Below, one piece after another: positions 34,901 through 46,273 of a stretch of 64,000 nucleotides of DNA. Position numbers and translations under genes: made by a program. Below the pieces are notes generated by a model. That model was not told where the DNA came from, searched no databases, and saw only the letters and a list, made by a program, of their open reading frames with translations. Positions within the stretch are counted from its first letter, which is position 1, and the number at the start of each line of letters is the position of its first letter. Source of the DNA: Oxytricha trifallax (Eukaryota > Ciliophora > Spirotrichea > Sporadotrichida > Oxytrichidae); contig ARYC01000571.1 in assembly GCA_000711775.1 (NCBI GenBank), positions 1 to 64,000 on the forward strand, read 5' to 3'.

Positions 34901-37310
34901 CCAATAAAAATTGTGTTACTTATAATTTTGAAATTACAAAAAATAATTTGATAATTCCAAGGAGTGCTAGCTTACATACTGTCAAGAATGTTCAGAATTT
35001 AATGCGTTAAATTCAATATGTTCCCTCCGTTAACATATGTAATGCCAATTAGGTTCGAGCTTGAGGAATCTTTTAATGGATTCAAACATGTTTATGGAGA
35101 GATTGAGATTGAAGGTGGAGATTGGAAGAAACATACTAATAATTCAGGCTATTCATCCAATAACTTCTATCCTACGATATTTAAAAATTATTTATATAAA
35201 TTTAGCCTAAGAATTTAGTTAAATACATCTCAATAAATTTGCTATTTTTCTTCATATTTGTAATCGTTTGTAAAAAAAATAAGTTTAATACTTAAGAATA
35301 TAGTTAAATTTGAATAAAATTCTCCAAAAATTTTTGTATTTTAAATTTGCATAATATTAACAGTAAATTTATTGTAATTAATTATTAAGATTTTAAGTAT
35401 AGTTAAAAGTCAATTGATTTAATTCACTCCTTTCTTATAATTAATATAATTGAATAATTACTCTTTTGATGCAGTGTAAGCATTTCAAGTTTTTAAAATA
35501 ATAAAATTCTAACATTTTTTGAATTATAGAAAGGAATAGATTTTTATAAACTAAGGAATTTAAATTTGGTTAGTTTTTTATTTTAAAGATTAGATATTAC
35601 TCAATTATTAAATTAAATTTTATCTTAATTATAAACTTAACTCTAAAACCAAGTATTATATAATTTTATTTGATATCTCACTTTACATATGAATTTACTA
35701 AGCATGTTTTTATGCTAACAGACATATTTTATTTGATATTTTATAATTTACATTCAAGGTGAGGACATAATATTATCTGATCCTGCTTTTCATTCTAACC
35801 CCATATCACTTATCAAAGATCCAACTAACTTTGGAGAAGATGGAATGATGAGATGCTTTGGATTCTATTTCATAATTAAAATAACAAATTTAAATTTTAT
35901 TACCTAAAATATATAATGAAACTAAGTTTTTTTTAAATTTCAATTTATAAATATTTAGCTTTAGTGAATTGAGATTTTTTATATGCTCAATTTTTATATA
36001 GAATTTAATCGATCATAATATTGGAATATATAATTTCACAATATGTTCGAATTTTATTTATATTTTCTTAGATAAATATTATATAGTATATTATTATACT
36101 TCATTATTTCTCATCACTCCCAAATGTTAAAAAAAGCCATATCGTAATTTATTTTATTTAATAGGACAGTTAAATTTTAATAATTTTTTTATTAAATTTA
36201 ATTACTCTCTTTTTAATTGGAAATTTTAATTATAATATTTCACTAATTTTTACTCAATCCATTTTTATATATATAACTGAATTTTATTTATATTTATATG
36301 ATAAATTTAAATCAAATGTGATAACTTAATTAATTTTATTTTTTAAATTATTTATTTAAGAAATTTTAAATAATTTTAAATGTAAATTATTAAATATAAA
36401 AAATAGAATAACTATGAATTTAATTTAATTATTCTAAACTAAATTAAATTATTATTCAATAAATCAAATATTTTAATTTCAATAAACCTTAATTTTTATT
36501 ATTTATTTTATAATAACAATTTATATAAAATATATTTACAATTATAATAGCATTTAAACCCTAAATTACATTTGTATTAAATATAAAATAATTTTTTATA
36601 AAAAAAAATGTTTTTTTTGTTGTTTTAGAATTTTTATAGTAAAAATAGTAGTTTTAAAATAAGAATTGTTAAGATTAAAAAATTATAACACAGAAAAATA
36701 TTTTGAACTAAAAGATAAAAAAAGATTTTTGAAAATATAAAAAATATAACTTTATATAAATATTTTAATTTTTATTCATTTAAATGAATAAGTACTTATT
36801 AAATACATTATTAGCAATAAAAGTATGTTAATTTTTTTAAGAACATTCAATAGTATAGATTATATATATAATATATTATTTAGCATGATAGAATTTTAGC
36901 CTAAAAGGATTTGAAGATAAAATTAGTCATATTATGGGTATATCTCTTAACTGGGTCATAATAATCTATAAATATTGAATAACAAAAAATATTTATGTTT
37001 TATATTCAGAGTGCACTACGCTTTGTTAAAAGTTAAAGTTAGGATAGTATGATTTGGAAGAAGATGCCACATAAGATTTATATTTTATAGTTGATTTATT
37101 TATGTTTTAAAATTATTAATAATTATTATTAAGTGAGAAAGTATTAAGAACTATAAGTTAAGCTTCCATCTAACACTGAATTGCTTATTATTTAAAGTAT
37201 AATTTGATTTATTTTCATAGATTAATTCTTATGATAGCATGTGATATTTGCACAAATATTACATTTAAAACATATGTCAAAGTAAAGAAGGAGATAGAAG
37301 AGGATTTTAT
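28950..37310 (+). CDS. Alpha-kinase domain MDSs of the main gene (locus 2), split by a TBE
   Basis: Blocks in linear order: 28953-29065 ADQAKKFDQNLQGQANDDYF and KAKRYQPTYKS; 30160-30290 SKNFDPLKIGTSCTVFKAYD; after transposon E2, 35012-35180 IRFELEESFNGFKHVYGEIE with GGDWKKHTNNSGYSSNNF; 35756-35870 EDIILSDPAFHSNPISLIKD and FGEDGMMRCFGF; 37012-37080 ECTTLCQKLKLGQYDLEED; 37230-37310 ACDICTNITFKTYVKVKKEI.

The (W)KK.NNNSGY, L(T/S)DPA(I/F)HS, DxGxxGM..FF and HxCxxxC..L signatures are those of alpha-kinases (MHCK/eEF2K type), in the family order. A 4.3-kb TBE lies between the second and third blocks. Catalytic completeness cannot be judged because some blocks may be missed. Confidence 0.72.
29368..29782. 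mobile_element. 415-bp palindromic TA element, family P1
   Basis: Ends TTGTAGAAATACATTTG and CAAATGTATTTCTACAT with TA on both sides. The arms are near-identical to each other, and the core is almost identical to the copy at 12099. It lies in the IES between two alpha-kinase blocks. Confidence 0.92.
30438..30522. repeat. TBE E2 left terminal inverted repeat
   Basis: About 84 bp, matched in inverse at 34655-34737 with few differences. It starts with the telomere-like C4A4 tract and contains CTTTGATTTGTAGGG and TTGGGGTC. Confidence 0.9.
30577..32287 (-). pseudogene. TBE 57-kDa-type zinc-finger / protein kinase gene, interrupted
   Basis: The reverse strand starts at 32287 (MAANLNRKAVSLGTG). 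It carries two C2H2 zinc fingers (CEDCQNFFSAESSLKRHIKEIH and CTTCMKSYTHSAKVKRHMQKHH). After the insertion at 31539-31798 it continues with a protein-kinase domain: GHGFVALRLKKFEMTLREY, QELHELGYVHRDLKPENVML, VIDFNRAI, LGTPGYFP and VQWDVWAVAAIILE, with stop TGA at 30577-30579. HRDLKPEN is the intact catalytic loop. The usual DFG is DFN. The gene combines DNA-binding fingers with a kinase, as known for TBE1. The 260-bp TIR element lies exactly between the two domains and would have to be removed for a fusion protein to form. Confidence 0.82.
31539..31798. mobile_element. AAACCCC-type TIR element (family P3) inside the TBE kinase gene
   Basis: Inverted ends AAACCCAATAGATCAATTAG and TAATTGATCTATGGGGGTTT, with arms of about 70 bp, TA at the outer edges and an AT-rich centre. 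It is absent from the general TBE plan, so it inserted after the TBE did or before the TBE last moved. Confidence 0.8.
32460..32680. promoter_or_regulatory. Array of GGTACCAAT-like motifs in the divergent promoter of TBE E2
   Basis: Between the zinc-finger/kinase start (32287, -) and the 22-kDa start (32874, +) there are about eight to ten copies of GGTACYAATY in both orientations, several as GGTACC palindromes with 20-40-bp spacing. The position suggests regulatory or transposase-binding sites; this is inference. The E3 element has a different repeated motif at the equivalent place. Confidence 0.55.
32874..33600 (+). pseudogene. TBE 22-kDa-type protein (E2)
   Basis: ATG at 32874 gives MKRVEAQEMISRFRSKEDLY. 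A 36-nt intron (32953-32988, GTAAGC..CTATAG) brings the frame into VGLLLPTMEDTKISFLKAIL, then IPNYPEISVTNLYDDAMKD, PERSFFFGVLGTLRESYLRE and WLAELKKHPYFS. A second intron-like gap near 33382 leads to the tail. In the tail a TGA follows NIDA where E1 has GGA, and another TGA lies upstream, so the C-terminus is damaged. IPNYPEx.VxNL and FFFGVLGTLR are shared with the E3 protein (VPNYPELGVLNI, FFYGVLGTLR). Function unknown; probably an accessory transposition factor. Confidence 0.78.
33640..34635 (-). pseudogene. TBE 42-kDa DDE transposase (E2), internally deleted
   Basis: The reverse strand starts at 34635 (MRNRNQQNLGSIYDEQYQ). It has the same helix-turn-helix-like region as E1 (NYAAIAKLLHKSASTVRYHC), first catalytic Asp in FIHADEAVFTF, second in ILFVDNLSVHKT and Glu in FNGIEFYW. 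Compared with E1, about 100 bp between the first and second Asp are missing (about 34040-34060) and the frame changes there. The copy is therefore not expected to make an active enzyme. Confidence 0.85.
34655..34737. repeat. TBE E2 right terminal inverted repeat
   Basis: Inverse of 30438-30522; ends in GGGGTTTTGGGGTTTTG before ATT. Confidence 0.9.
35880..37000. other. AT-rich IES
   Basis: Lies between two alpha-kinase blocks. I see no gene or repeat in it. Confidence 0.5.
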
Positions 37311-37593
37311 ATTTCAATTTTCTTATTAAATTTATTATAATATTTGAGGATGGAAATCAACTATTGTTAAATTGTAAGAAGGAATGTAAAATATAAATAA
37401 TAAAATTTTGTAAAATAAAATTTAATTAGTTTCTACTAAATTAAAGTTGGGTAAGCTATTTATCATGCAAATAATAAATTTATAAAATTAGTTTTAATAT
37501 CTTCTTAACTTATACTATAAAAAAACTATTCAAACTATATTTATGATTGATCTATTAATAATTGAGAATCAGAGTAAATTTATCATAATTATC

Positions 37594-38827
37594 TGTTCTG
37601 ACCGAGACCCCCCCTCCTACCCCCCCTCCCCCCAACGCTTACCTCCCCCAACGTTTGACCTCCCCCCCTCCCCCCAACGCTTTTATATGAATTTTTTTAT
37701 AGCATATTAAAATCTTTTGCTATTTAGATAAATAATTTTTTCTAAAAATTTTAATGATAGATATGAATAAATATATATTGACAATTCATTTCTTATTGTG
37801 TTAATTCACATTCCAACATGCTTTTTACATTAAAAAATGATAAAATTTTTAACTTTTCCAAATTTTTAAAAAAATATTATTTCCATTTTTTTCCAAGATC
37901 TTATACGCGTCCGTCGAATTTTTTTTCGTACATGTCCCCACAGGAAAATACATTAAAATTAATTTAATTTGACTCTAATTTTTAAATTTCTCTTTACCAA
38001 TTGGCTCAAGCTAAAATTTTATTTTATAATTTCTTAATTCATTAAATACTTGACACAAAACAAAATAATAATACCAATATCATGAAGATTTTAATTTTTA
38101 TTTATTATTTCTATTTATATTTCCGAATACGATTCTTAATTAAAATATAAATAATTTTATAATTGTAAATCTAAATTAAAATTAAAAAAATAAGTTATCA
38201 TTTCAACTATGAAATTTGTAGATTTGCTTAATTAGTTATTATTTTTTTAATTTTAATTTAGATTTACAATTATAAAATTATTTATATTTTAATTAAGAAT
38301 CGTATTCGGAAATATAAATAGAAATTAATAAATAAAAATTAAAATCTTCATGATATTGGTATTATTATTTTGTTTTGTGTCAAGTATTTAATGAATTAAG
38401 AAATTATAAAATAAAATTTTAGCTTGAGCCAATTGGTAAAGAGAAATTTAAAAATTAGAGTCAAATTAAATTAATTTTAATGTATTTTCCTGTGGGGACA
38501 TGTACGAAAAAAAATTCGACGGACGCGTATAAGATCTTGGAAAAAAATGGAAATAATATTATTTTAAAATTTGGAAAAGTTAAAAATTTTATCATTTTTT
38601 AATGTAAAAAGCATGTGTGTTTACAAATGATGTTGTTATATTGATATTATATTAAACCAACTATGAGGTTATATATTTTCATTTACAATAGGATTTTTCA
38701 TAATATAGAAGTTAGTTGATACAATAAAAATTCATCTAAAAGCGTTGGGGGGAAGTAGGCGTTGGGGGAGGGGGGAGGTAAGCGTTGGGGGGAGGGGGTG
38801 TAGGCAGGCGGGGTCTCGGTCAGAACA
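37594..38827. mobile_element. 1.23-kb inverted-repeat element with C/G-tract tips and ATTATC duplication
   Basis: Ends TGTTCTGACCGAGACCCCCC and GGGTCTCGGTCAGAACA, flanked by ATTATC on both sides (37588-37593, 38828-38833). Each tip carries tandem copies of a CCCCCCAACGCTTACCTCCC-like unit (37605-37682; mirrored 38736-38815). Long inner arms (37825-38190 and 38240-38620) mirror each other. The runs of six or more G could form quadruplexes. No coding sequence. It lies in an IES of the main gene. Confidence 0.88.
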
Positions 38828-39169
38828 ATTATCTTTTAGATATATGTTTATTTTAATTCAATTTGATCAATTTACATTTAATAATGCATATTTATAATAA
38901 AAGCATTAATGTAGTTTTTATTATATAATAATTTTCAAAAATATTCACTAATTTAGATATTTCAGTATTTATTAATTAAATCTTATCTAAGCATACTTTG
39001 TCATAAATGTTCCTAAACTTACAAAATCTTTGAATAAACAAGCTGTGGGAGATGCAAAAAAAACTTTAATTATTATAGATAAAAACTATTTTAGTTAACT
39101 TAAATTATAAAAAATAATAAAACTATATTTAAAAATTATTTTAGTTTATTTAAATAATTTATTACAACA

Positions 39170-42062
39170 ATACAATAAAGTATACTGGGAGGGAATTAAG
39201 GATGCAAAGCCAGGTCAATGCTAAAGTTGCGTGATGGACAAATTAGAATGGTAAAGAAAAAACAACTGTTATGATAAATATAAATTATTAGATAAAATTT
39301 AATATTAAATAGATAATAAATAGAAAAATCCATTAAATAAAATCATAAAAAATTAAATCCAAGTAAAGTTTATAATTAATTAATTTTATGGAAAAATAAT
39401 ATTTAAATTAATATAAAAATATAAGGAAAATCTATAATCCTACTATTTTTAATTATGATGATGATAGTGATGAAGATAATTAAAATATAAAATCAATTAT
39501 GATTGAAATTTATATAATTTTTTAAATCTGTGAATTTTCAAATTAATATATATTTTTTTAAAAAAGCTATCATTAAATTAAAGATTATAATTAAAAAAAT
39601 GAAAATTAATCATAATATATTAAAACATATCATTTAAAAAATAAAAAAACCCAATTTTACTAATTCATAAAAAAGAGATAACTTTGATTGCAAAAATTCA
39701 AAATGCATTACTTTACCTTAAAATTCATGAATTTTTTATTTTATTTATATAGTTAATTCAACAAGAATGGCTTTGAATGAAATTTATTTAAATTAATGTA
39801 AATTTCACATTATTTAAGTAATTTATACACTTTTAATAGCACATAGCAATCCTTTTAAAAGTTTTAATTTGTATAAAAATAGATAATTTTTTATCAGGAT
39901 TACTACTCTTCATATTTTTAATTCATTAAATTTGGTCTTAAATTTCTTTTTAATATTTAAATTAAAAAAATTTATTCAAGTATATAAATTTTAAATAATA
40001 AAAAAGAGACAACAGCAACGAGTGGATATTATAAAGATAAACAAATTTTATATAGTATCTTAAATATAATTATTTTTAAAACAATTACAATATTTATATT
40101 AAGGCGATTTAGTATATTAATTAATATTTATATTTAATTCTCATAAAAATAATATAGTTTTCCTATGAAAAATCCATAAATTAAATATTTTAATTAACTT
40201 ATTTATTTTATTATTAAATTTCCATTGAACTATAATTACTATGAAATTAAAATTTATTTCTATTTAAAAGTCGCTATTATATTAAACTTCTGAATATTTT
40301 GACAGAATATTTCTGACAAATTTTGTTGAATAAATTAAAATAATTAATTCATTTTTTAAATTATTATAACTAAATTTTACTCTAAATTATATTGTTTGAA
40401 TTTTAATATTATTATGTTTTTTAAATTTACAATAGGTATATTAGGCTAAAAAGAGTAGCCATCAAAATACTTATTAACCTTAAAATATCCAAGGAAACCA
40501 GGGAAATACTAATTACAACTTTAACAGTACTGCCACAAATGGGTACTGTGCATATCAAAATTATAAAACAGTTTATCTGTTAAAAATTTATAATTAACTT
40601 ATTATTCATGAGAGAGAATTTCAAAGAAAATTTAATATATTTTTTTATATAATTATCTAATATTTTATAGTTTTTGAGTTTTTGATAATAAAATTAAGAC
40701 ATTTTTCTTAAGATCTTAACATGAAAAGTATTATTTTGGTAATTTAATAAAGTATTACCCCAAAAATGGATATATTTTAACTCAATATATAAAATTTTGG
40801 CTATGGGAAAGCATCCTCCCCCCTAATGTATACTTTTTATTTTGTAGTCTGATAGAGTTTTTGACGCTGAGTAATAGTAGCTAATAAACATGGGGTGTGC
40901 GAGAAATAGTTTTTGAGCTTTGACCTCTTATAAGTCAAAAAATTATATATAAAATCATAATAAAATTGACAAAAATTTTAAATTTTTCTTCTAATTTTTA
41001 TTTTTATAAAATTATTGATTTAAGTGATAACAAAATATATAAATCAAATTTATTTATTAACAATAAATTGAAACTAATTGTTTTGCATTTTTTTAATAAG
41101 AGAGAAAAATTTTTATTTTTTAATTTTGTTAATAATAATTAAATAAGATTTATATATTTTGTTAAATTTCTTATTTTTCAAATTTTATAAAAATAAAAAA
41201 TTAGAAGAAAAATTGAAAATTTTTGTCAATTTTATTATGATTTTATATATAATTTTTTGACTTATTAGAGGTCAAAGCTCAAAAACTATTTCTCGCACAT
41301 CCCATGTTTATTGGCTACTATTACTCAGCGTCAAAAACTCTATCAGACTACAAAATAAAAAGTATACATTAGGGGGGGAGGATGCTTTCCCATAGCCGAA
41401 ATTTTTAATTAAACATTAATTAAAAATCTAATAAATTGTTTAAATTAGATTTTATTAAAATTTATTTCATAGTGTTTTAATATAATATGTCATTTATTTT
41501 AATTGATAAATATTTAATTGATATTACCAACCAAAGAAAGTGACTTATTAACCAAAGTAGTATGAGTATCGACCAAAATCAATAGAGAGATATACCAGAC
41601 ATGGTGGTAGAGGAAACAGCGTAACTAGAGGGAATAGTGTGAATAGAAGTAATAGCAGAACCAGAACCTCTAGATTTCACGAGGAGACAAAGCAACCATC
41701 AGTTAATATCAACATACCAGCTGATCAACTGCATAAATATTTGAATTAAATTAAGATTAGAAGATCATTATTGGATTCATTTAATTTAATTCATTTAGCA
41801 TAACTATTAGAATGGAAAATTGACAGCTCAATAATTAGTTTAATAGTTACTCCGCAATTAACAATAGTAAACCTCAAATCCTTACCCCAGATAGAATAGC
41901 GCTAATTATACAGGTGGCTATAAAGGCAAAAACTTCATACCTGGATATAATAGAGGGCACAGGGGTAGAGGAAGAGGCGGATATCAAAGAGGAGGCTATT
42001 ATTAATCGAGGGGAAACTCAAGGTCTAATTCAAGAGGTCATTCAATGGAAAGGAGGAGATGA
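39170..42062 (+). CDS. Cys-rich, acidic and RGG-tail MDSs of the main gene (locus 2)
   Basis: Blocks: about 39180-39250 YWEGIKDAKPGQCQSCVMDK (CxxC); 39450-39485 NYDDDSDEDN; 40445-40575 SSHQNTYQPQNIQGNQGN and NFNSTATNGYCAYQNY; 41530-41750 RDIPDMVVEETA-like in one frame and RTSRFHEETKQPSVNINIPA in the coding frame; 41800-42062 NGKLTA-like, then YPRQNS, NYTGGYKGKNFIPGYNRG, GRGRGGYQRGGYY and SRGNSRSNSRGHSMERRR, with TGA at 42060-42062.

The tail is an RG/RGG box next to a Q/N-rich low-complexity stretch, as in many RNA-granule proteins; that role is inference. The order follows the kinase, and locus 0 also joins CxxC, acidic and tail blocks. Because of this I treat the tail as part of the same gene rather than a separate one. 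Confidence 0.65.
40799..41397. mobile_element. 599-bp palindromic element with GGCTATGGG tips
   Basis: GGCTATGGGAAAGCATCC at the left and GGATGCTTTCCCATAGCC at the right, with long mirrored arms. AAAATTTT / GAAATTTT flank it (8 bp, one mismatch). The paralogous IES at about 18085 reads AAAAATTTTAAATT without the element, giving an empty site. No coding sequence. Confidence 0.9.
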
Positions 42063-42474
42063 TCAGTAACTAAAGTATTAACTTATAATTTCATAATAAG
42101 TTTCAATAATATCATTAATATTTTACCAAGTTCAAATTATAAATTAACATTTTTAAAATCCTATCAATTAATAATTGAATCTTGATTATAGAATAAAATA
42201 TTTAAGTTTAAATAGTTAATTATTTTTGGTTGGATTTTCAAGCAATACAAATGGTATTATCTTACTTGATAAAATCGTAAAGTTTAATTTATAATATAAA
42301 TATAATAATTTGAATATGACAACCACTTGATTCAGAAATAATTATAAATAATAAATGTAGTTAAATTATAAATTTTACTTAATAAAACATTAGTTACTGA
42401 TACTTTAAAAATCTTTTTCATGCTCTTTTATTCTTTTTTATAAAATTTTAAAATAAAAAATTAATTTTTTGATG

Positions 42475-42710
42475 TAAATCTTGAAATGTTTTTAGACTAT
42501 CCAGATTTTTCAGTGGCAGATAAATAATATGTTGAGAAATTATAGATAACTACTCAAAACATGAATATGGATGAAGTTTATATGAGATTTGATTAAAATA
42601 TTTTGCTCTCACAGTAAATAATCATAGATGTTAAACCAGGTAGCATTGAAGAAATTTAAAAAACGGTAGTTAAGAAGAAGATAATGATTACTATTGCTTT
42701 ATTTATTAAT
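42475..42710 (+). CDS. Small gene X, copy 2 (germline MDSs)
   Basis: Reads LDYPDFSVADKQYVEKLQI, TTQNMNMDEVYMRF and, further on, QQIIIDVKPGSIEEIQKT. It is the counterpart of 19740-20010; this copy keeps longer open stretches. Not recognised. Confidence 0.45.
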
Positions 42711-42999
42711 TAATTAAATTTTTGAATATACTTCCTTATAAAACAATAACTTTTGTTATAATTTTTGAAGAATTAAATGAAAACATATAAAATTTCAATC
42801 TTCATATCACCTATTTATGATCTTTTTAAAGATTATTAATATTTTTATGATAAATATAAATTTATATTTTTTAAAAATACTTTTTTATTATACAACTTTA
42901 CAACAATATGAAATTTTTTCAAGCAAGTTTTCTATTAGTTATACTTATTCATAATCTTTTGTTTGCAATATTTCTTTCTTTTTTAAAATAAAATATAGG

Positions 43000-43225
43000 A
43001 ATTAAATTTAGAGCGAATTAATTAGACTTACCTAACTTCAAATTTGGCAAAATCTAACAAAAGTATATTATAACATTCATTAAATAAAAAAAATATTTTC
43101 TTATATTTTTGAAATATTTTATCAGTAAATTTGTTATATTTATATTAATAATAGAAAGAGCATTTATAAATAATAATTAGATAATAATTAGGTTATTGTA
43201 AGGATTTATTTAGTATTTAATTAAA
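43000..43225. repeat. 226-bp block identical to 20274-20499
   Basis: See the partner block; identity begins and ends abruptly within otherwise diverged duplicated spacers. Confidence 0.9.
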
Positions 43226-43279
43226 AACTTTTTAAATATGTTAAAAATTACAAAATGCTCCTTCCGTTTAAAGATTATT

Positions 43280-44436
43280 CTTTATTTCTTCTACAATCTG
43301 TACAAGTATGCAAAAATTTTCTGCTTCTTTAAGACTTGTTTGATCAAGTCAGTAGGTGCACCTCTAAACCTTGTAATGATTTATAAAAAATTTTAGAAAT
43401 AAAAGAATGTGAAAAATAGTGGAATTGAAAAATAAATTAACTTTTTAATATAATAGCTCATTAGTTACAATAATTATTTAAATTTCTTTAAACATAATCA
43501 TGGATAACGCTGCAACAGGTGTCGTGACCTATTCTCTACAAGCTCAAGCATCAAAATCATCGCAAAATATCATCGAATTTGAATAAAAATGCACTTTCAA
43601 CACTCATGTGTAAGTTACACCACTCAAGAAAGATTTACTATGGAGATATGAAACCTCAAAACTTGAGAGGAAACGCTAAGCAGAAAGTGGAATTCTTAAG
43701 CTTTAGAGAGGTTTTCTCTTTAGGAGTGCCTCTGTAGCTACAGAGACTTCCTCTAACATAAAAACAGAATTAGAGTAGTTTAATAAGAAATGCTATGATC
43801 ATTGCCTCCGAGAGACTTTTGATGTCTTCAACGCGCTCGACTTTCTCAAGAAAGAAAAAGTTTTAAGGAATTTAAATTCGACGTTGGTGATGGAGAACTG
43901 CACTAATATTTATAAACCTAGAGAATTTCAGAGCTCAAGCCAACTCATATTGGTATTGTTCTTGTTTGATAAAATACAAATAGATTTCCACATTAATAAT
44001 TGCATTTATTTTTCTATTTCCCTATTTTTCACATTCTTTTATAAAATGTTATTACAAATTTAATAAATTATCACCATCATCATCGTTTCTTAATTTAAAA
44101 TTTTCACTAATTATTATAAACTTATAAATTTGTATATCAATTTACCATAATAAATTATGATTAAATTAAAAATCACTAGACCTTGAATAAATTAATTTAA
44201 GGATTTATCTAGTCTAAGTTAAAATAATTATGAAAAATAATAGAGTATCGGTAAATATTTTGATATGAATTTAAATAATAATTATTCGTTAAGAAGTTAG
44301 CAGAAATGGAAATAATAAAGAGTTCTGTTATCTCTACATTCTTATTCGTATTTTGCTCTATCTGGCCACTGTCTTTGTTGTTCCCATGTTTTTCCAGTGC
44401 CTCTTGAGCTCTCTGTTTACTGACTTCGTCACTCAT
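43280..44436 (-). CDS. Small gene Y, copy 2 (germline MDSs), split by a TA element
   Basis: The reverse strand starts at 44436 with MSDEVSKQRAQEALEKHGNN, then QNTNKNVEITELF. A later block at about 43385-43280 reads ITRFRGAPTDLIKQVLKKQK, then TCTDCRRNKE. Between them lie AT-rich DNA and an inserted TA element (43402-44039). I do not recognise the protein; CxxC with basic residues at the end is the only motif. Joining the two blocks into one gene is inference from strand and order. Confidence 0.45.
43402..44039. mobile_element. 638-bp TA element with coding interior
   Basis: Ends AAAGAATGTGAAAAATAG and CTATTTTTCACATTCTTT; the arms extend imperfectly for about 50 bp. The duplicated spacer near 20612 reads AGAAATATAAAATG without the insert, so the empty site and the TA duplication are directly visible. 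The interior is relatively GC-rich and coding on +. Confidence 0.88.
43500..43995 (+). CDS. Unknown protein inside a TA element
   Basis: ATG at 43500 opens about 165 codons with no TGA: MDNAATGVVTYSLQAQASKS, QVTPLKKDLLWRYETSKLER, FNKKCYDHCLRETFDVFNAL, DFLKKEKVLRNLNSTLV and MENCTNIYKPREFQ, then a hydrophobic run entering the right inverted repeat. CYDHC is a CX3C motif as in small Tim chaperones, but the second CX3C is not present, so I do not assign it. There is no TGA before the element ends. The reading may use a splice, or the segment may be a captured fragment of a host gene. Confidence 0.5.
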
Positions 44437-44899
44437 GCCAGTTATTATTGCTTAGATAAAATGAGTTTAAATAAGGTTTTTGTAACTTCAAAATTTTAGT
44501 GAATAACTAGATGCTTTAGGAACACAATCATTAGGATTTCATTTTTTAAAATTAATTTCATTTTTATTTATCAATTTTCTATTATAAATTGGTAATATAA
44601 TAAGTATTAATTTCAAAAATTACAAATAATCTCCATTCAAATTTAACTCCACATTAACTTGAATTTATTTTAATATGAACTCCACTATATTAAAATTTAT
44701 TTATATTAATTAGAATACTAACTATACAAGTTTTTAAATATTAAAAATAAACGTTTCACTATAAGAAGTCTAGAAACAAATAATTTTTTCATATATTAAA
44801 AATTAAGGATAAAATTTGTAGTAATACTAATTCATAAAAATATTTGTTGCAATGAGTATTTTTAACGTATATATAAATTCAATTTTTAAATATAATATA

Positions 44900-46270
44900 T
44901 TGAAGAATTAAAATTAGATTTGATAGCATTAAAAAATATATAATACTCTTCTTAAATATAAAGCAATGATATAAAAGTTATGTTATTCAATCAATATTTT
45001 ATTAAAAATATTTTCTTGAAAAATAAGATTATTCATAATATTTCTTAAACTCATTTTATTTTCAATTTATTTTAAGCTTAAAAAGATTTGGGGGATGTTC
45101 CTACCCCGTGTAATTTTCCGCTTTACAAAAGTCTTTAGCTCAACATTTAAATTTGTAATAATGTTTTTGTTTTTATCCACAGTTTAATTATTTTATTGTA
45201 AAACCTTTTGCACAAATTACTTCAATTAATATTCGATATGATTCTTATTGAAACCATTTTACATTCAGTATAGTTAACGACTCTAAGCAGAAAGCTCTTC
45301 AATTCTTAGAAGAATGTGCTTTAATATAGCATAAACTCGTAACCCTTCTATAAAATTTATATAATTTGTATTATACAAGAGTTATTAATGCTAGTAAATA
45401 TTGTCTAATAATGATTTACGACAAATTTAGTCTCATTAACATTTTGCGGATGTACACACATTTATAAAATTTATGAAAAATTTAAAACAAAAAGAAAAAG
45501 AAAAAGAGAAAACTTTAAGATATGTTTAGAGATTTAATTAATAAGTATAGTTATTTGTATTTTAATAATTATTAATAAAAAATGTTTATAAATAAAATCT
45601 CATTGAGTATATGTTATTTAAAAAAATATATGATAATTTTTTATCATAAAATATAAATTCTTGACATTAAAAATATGAATTATTATAACATAATTTTGAT
45701 GATAAAGATTTGATAAGTTTGTAACTTATCTATTAATATGTATGGGAAGAAATAACTCCCCTTGCAAAGAATCTATTGGAAAATATAGCTAAAGAATTAG
45801 AAAATTAATTAACTTGTAAGTTAACATTAGTTTGGTATTTAGCAATATAATTTACATTTTTTCCAAAGTTACTCCCAAAAATAAAGGTAAATTCATTTTT
45901 ATTCATTCTCTTTTTTATCATTCATTTCACAAGATTATCAGATATTAAGAATTATTAAATGTTTTAGATTTTTTATAATATTCCAAAATATTAAATTTTA
46001 TATTTATATATGATTTAAAGAATTAGAAATTTCATAAATAAAAAATTTAACACCTCAAAAAAAGGTAAGAAATTTGGAAATTTTATAAAAATGGTTAGAT
46101 TAATTTATATATAAAACGGATTTAGAAGTTGAATATTTAAGAATAAAAAATGCATAATAAATATAGAATATTTATGCTAAAATATAGTTTTATCAGAAGA
46201 TATAACTAAAATAACTCCAGTATTTATAAAAATTGAAGAAAAATTTGAAATTAGATTAATTAAATTAAAA
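44900..46270. other. AT-rich spacer with possible TIR element
   Basis: No gene seen. GGGGGATGTTCCTACCCC near 45092 and an inverse GTATGGGAAGAAATAACTCCCC near 45740 resemble the tips of the 11523-11883 element and may bound a roughly 680-bp relative. 45780-45960 resembles spacer blocks at 8650 and 24300. Confidence 0.4.
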
Positions 46271-46273
46271 GAG

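Noticed and set aside
43500-43995. Small Tim chaperone
   Set aside because: Only one CX3C motif is present; the second is missing and the length is wrong.
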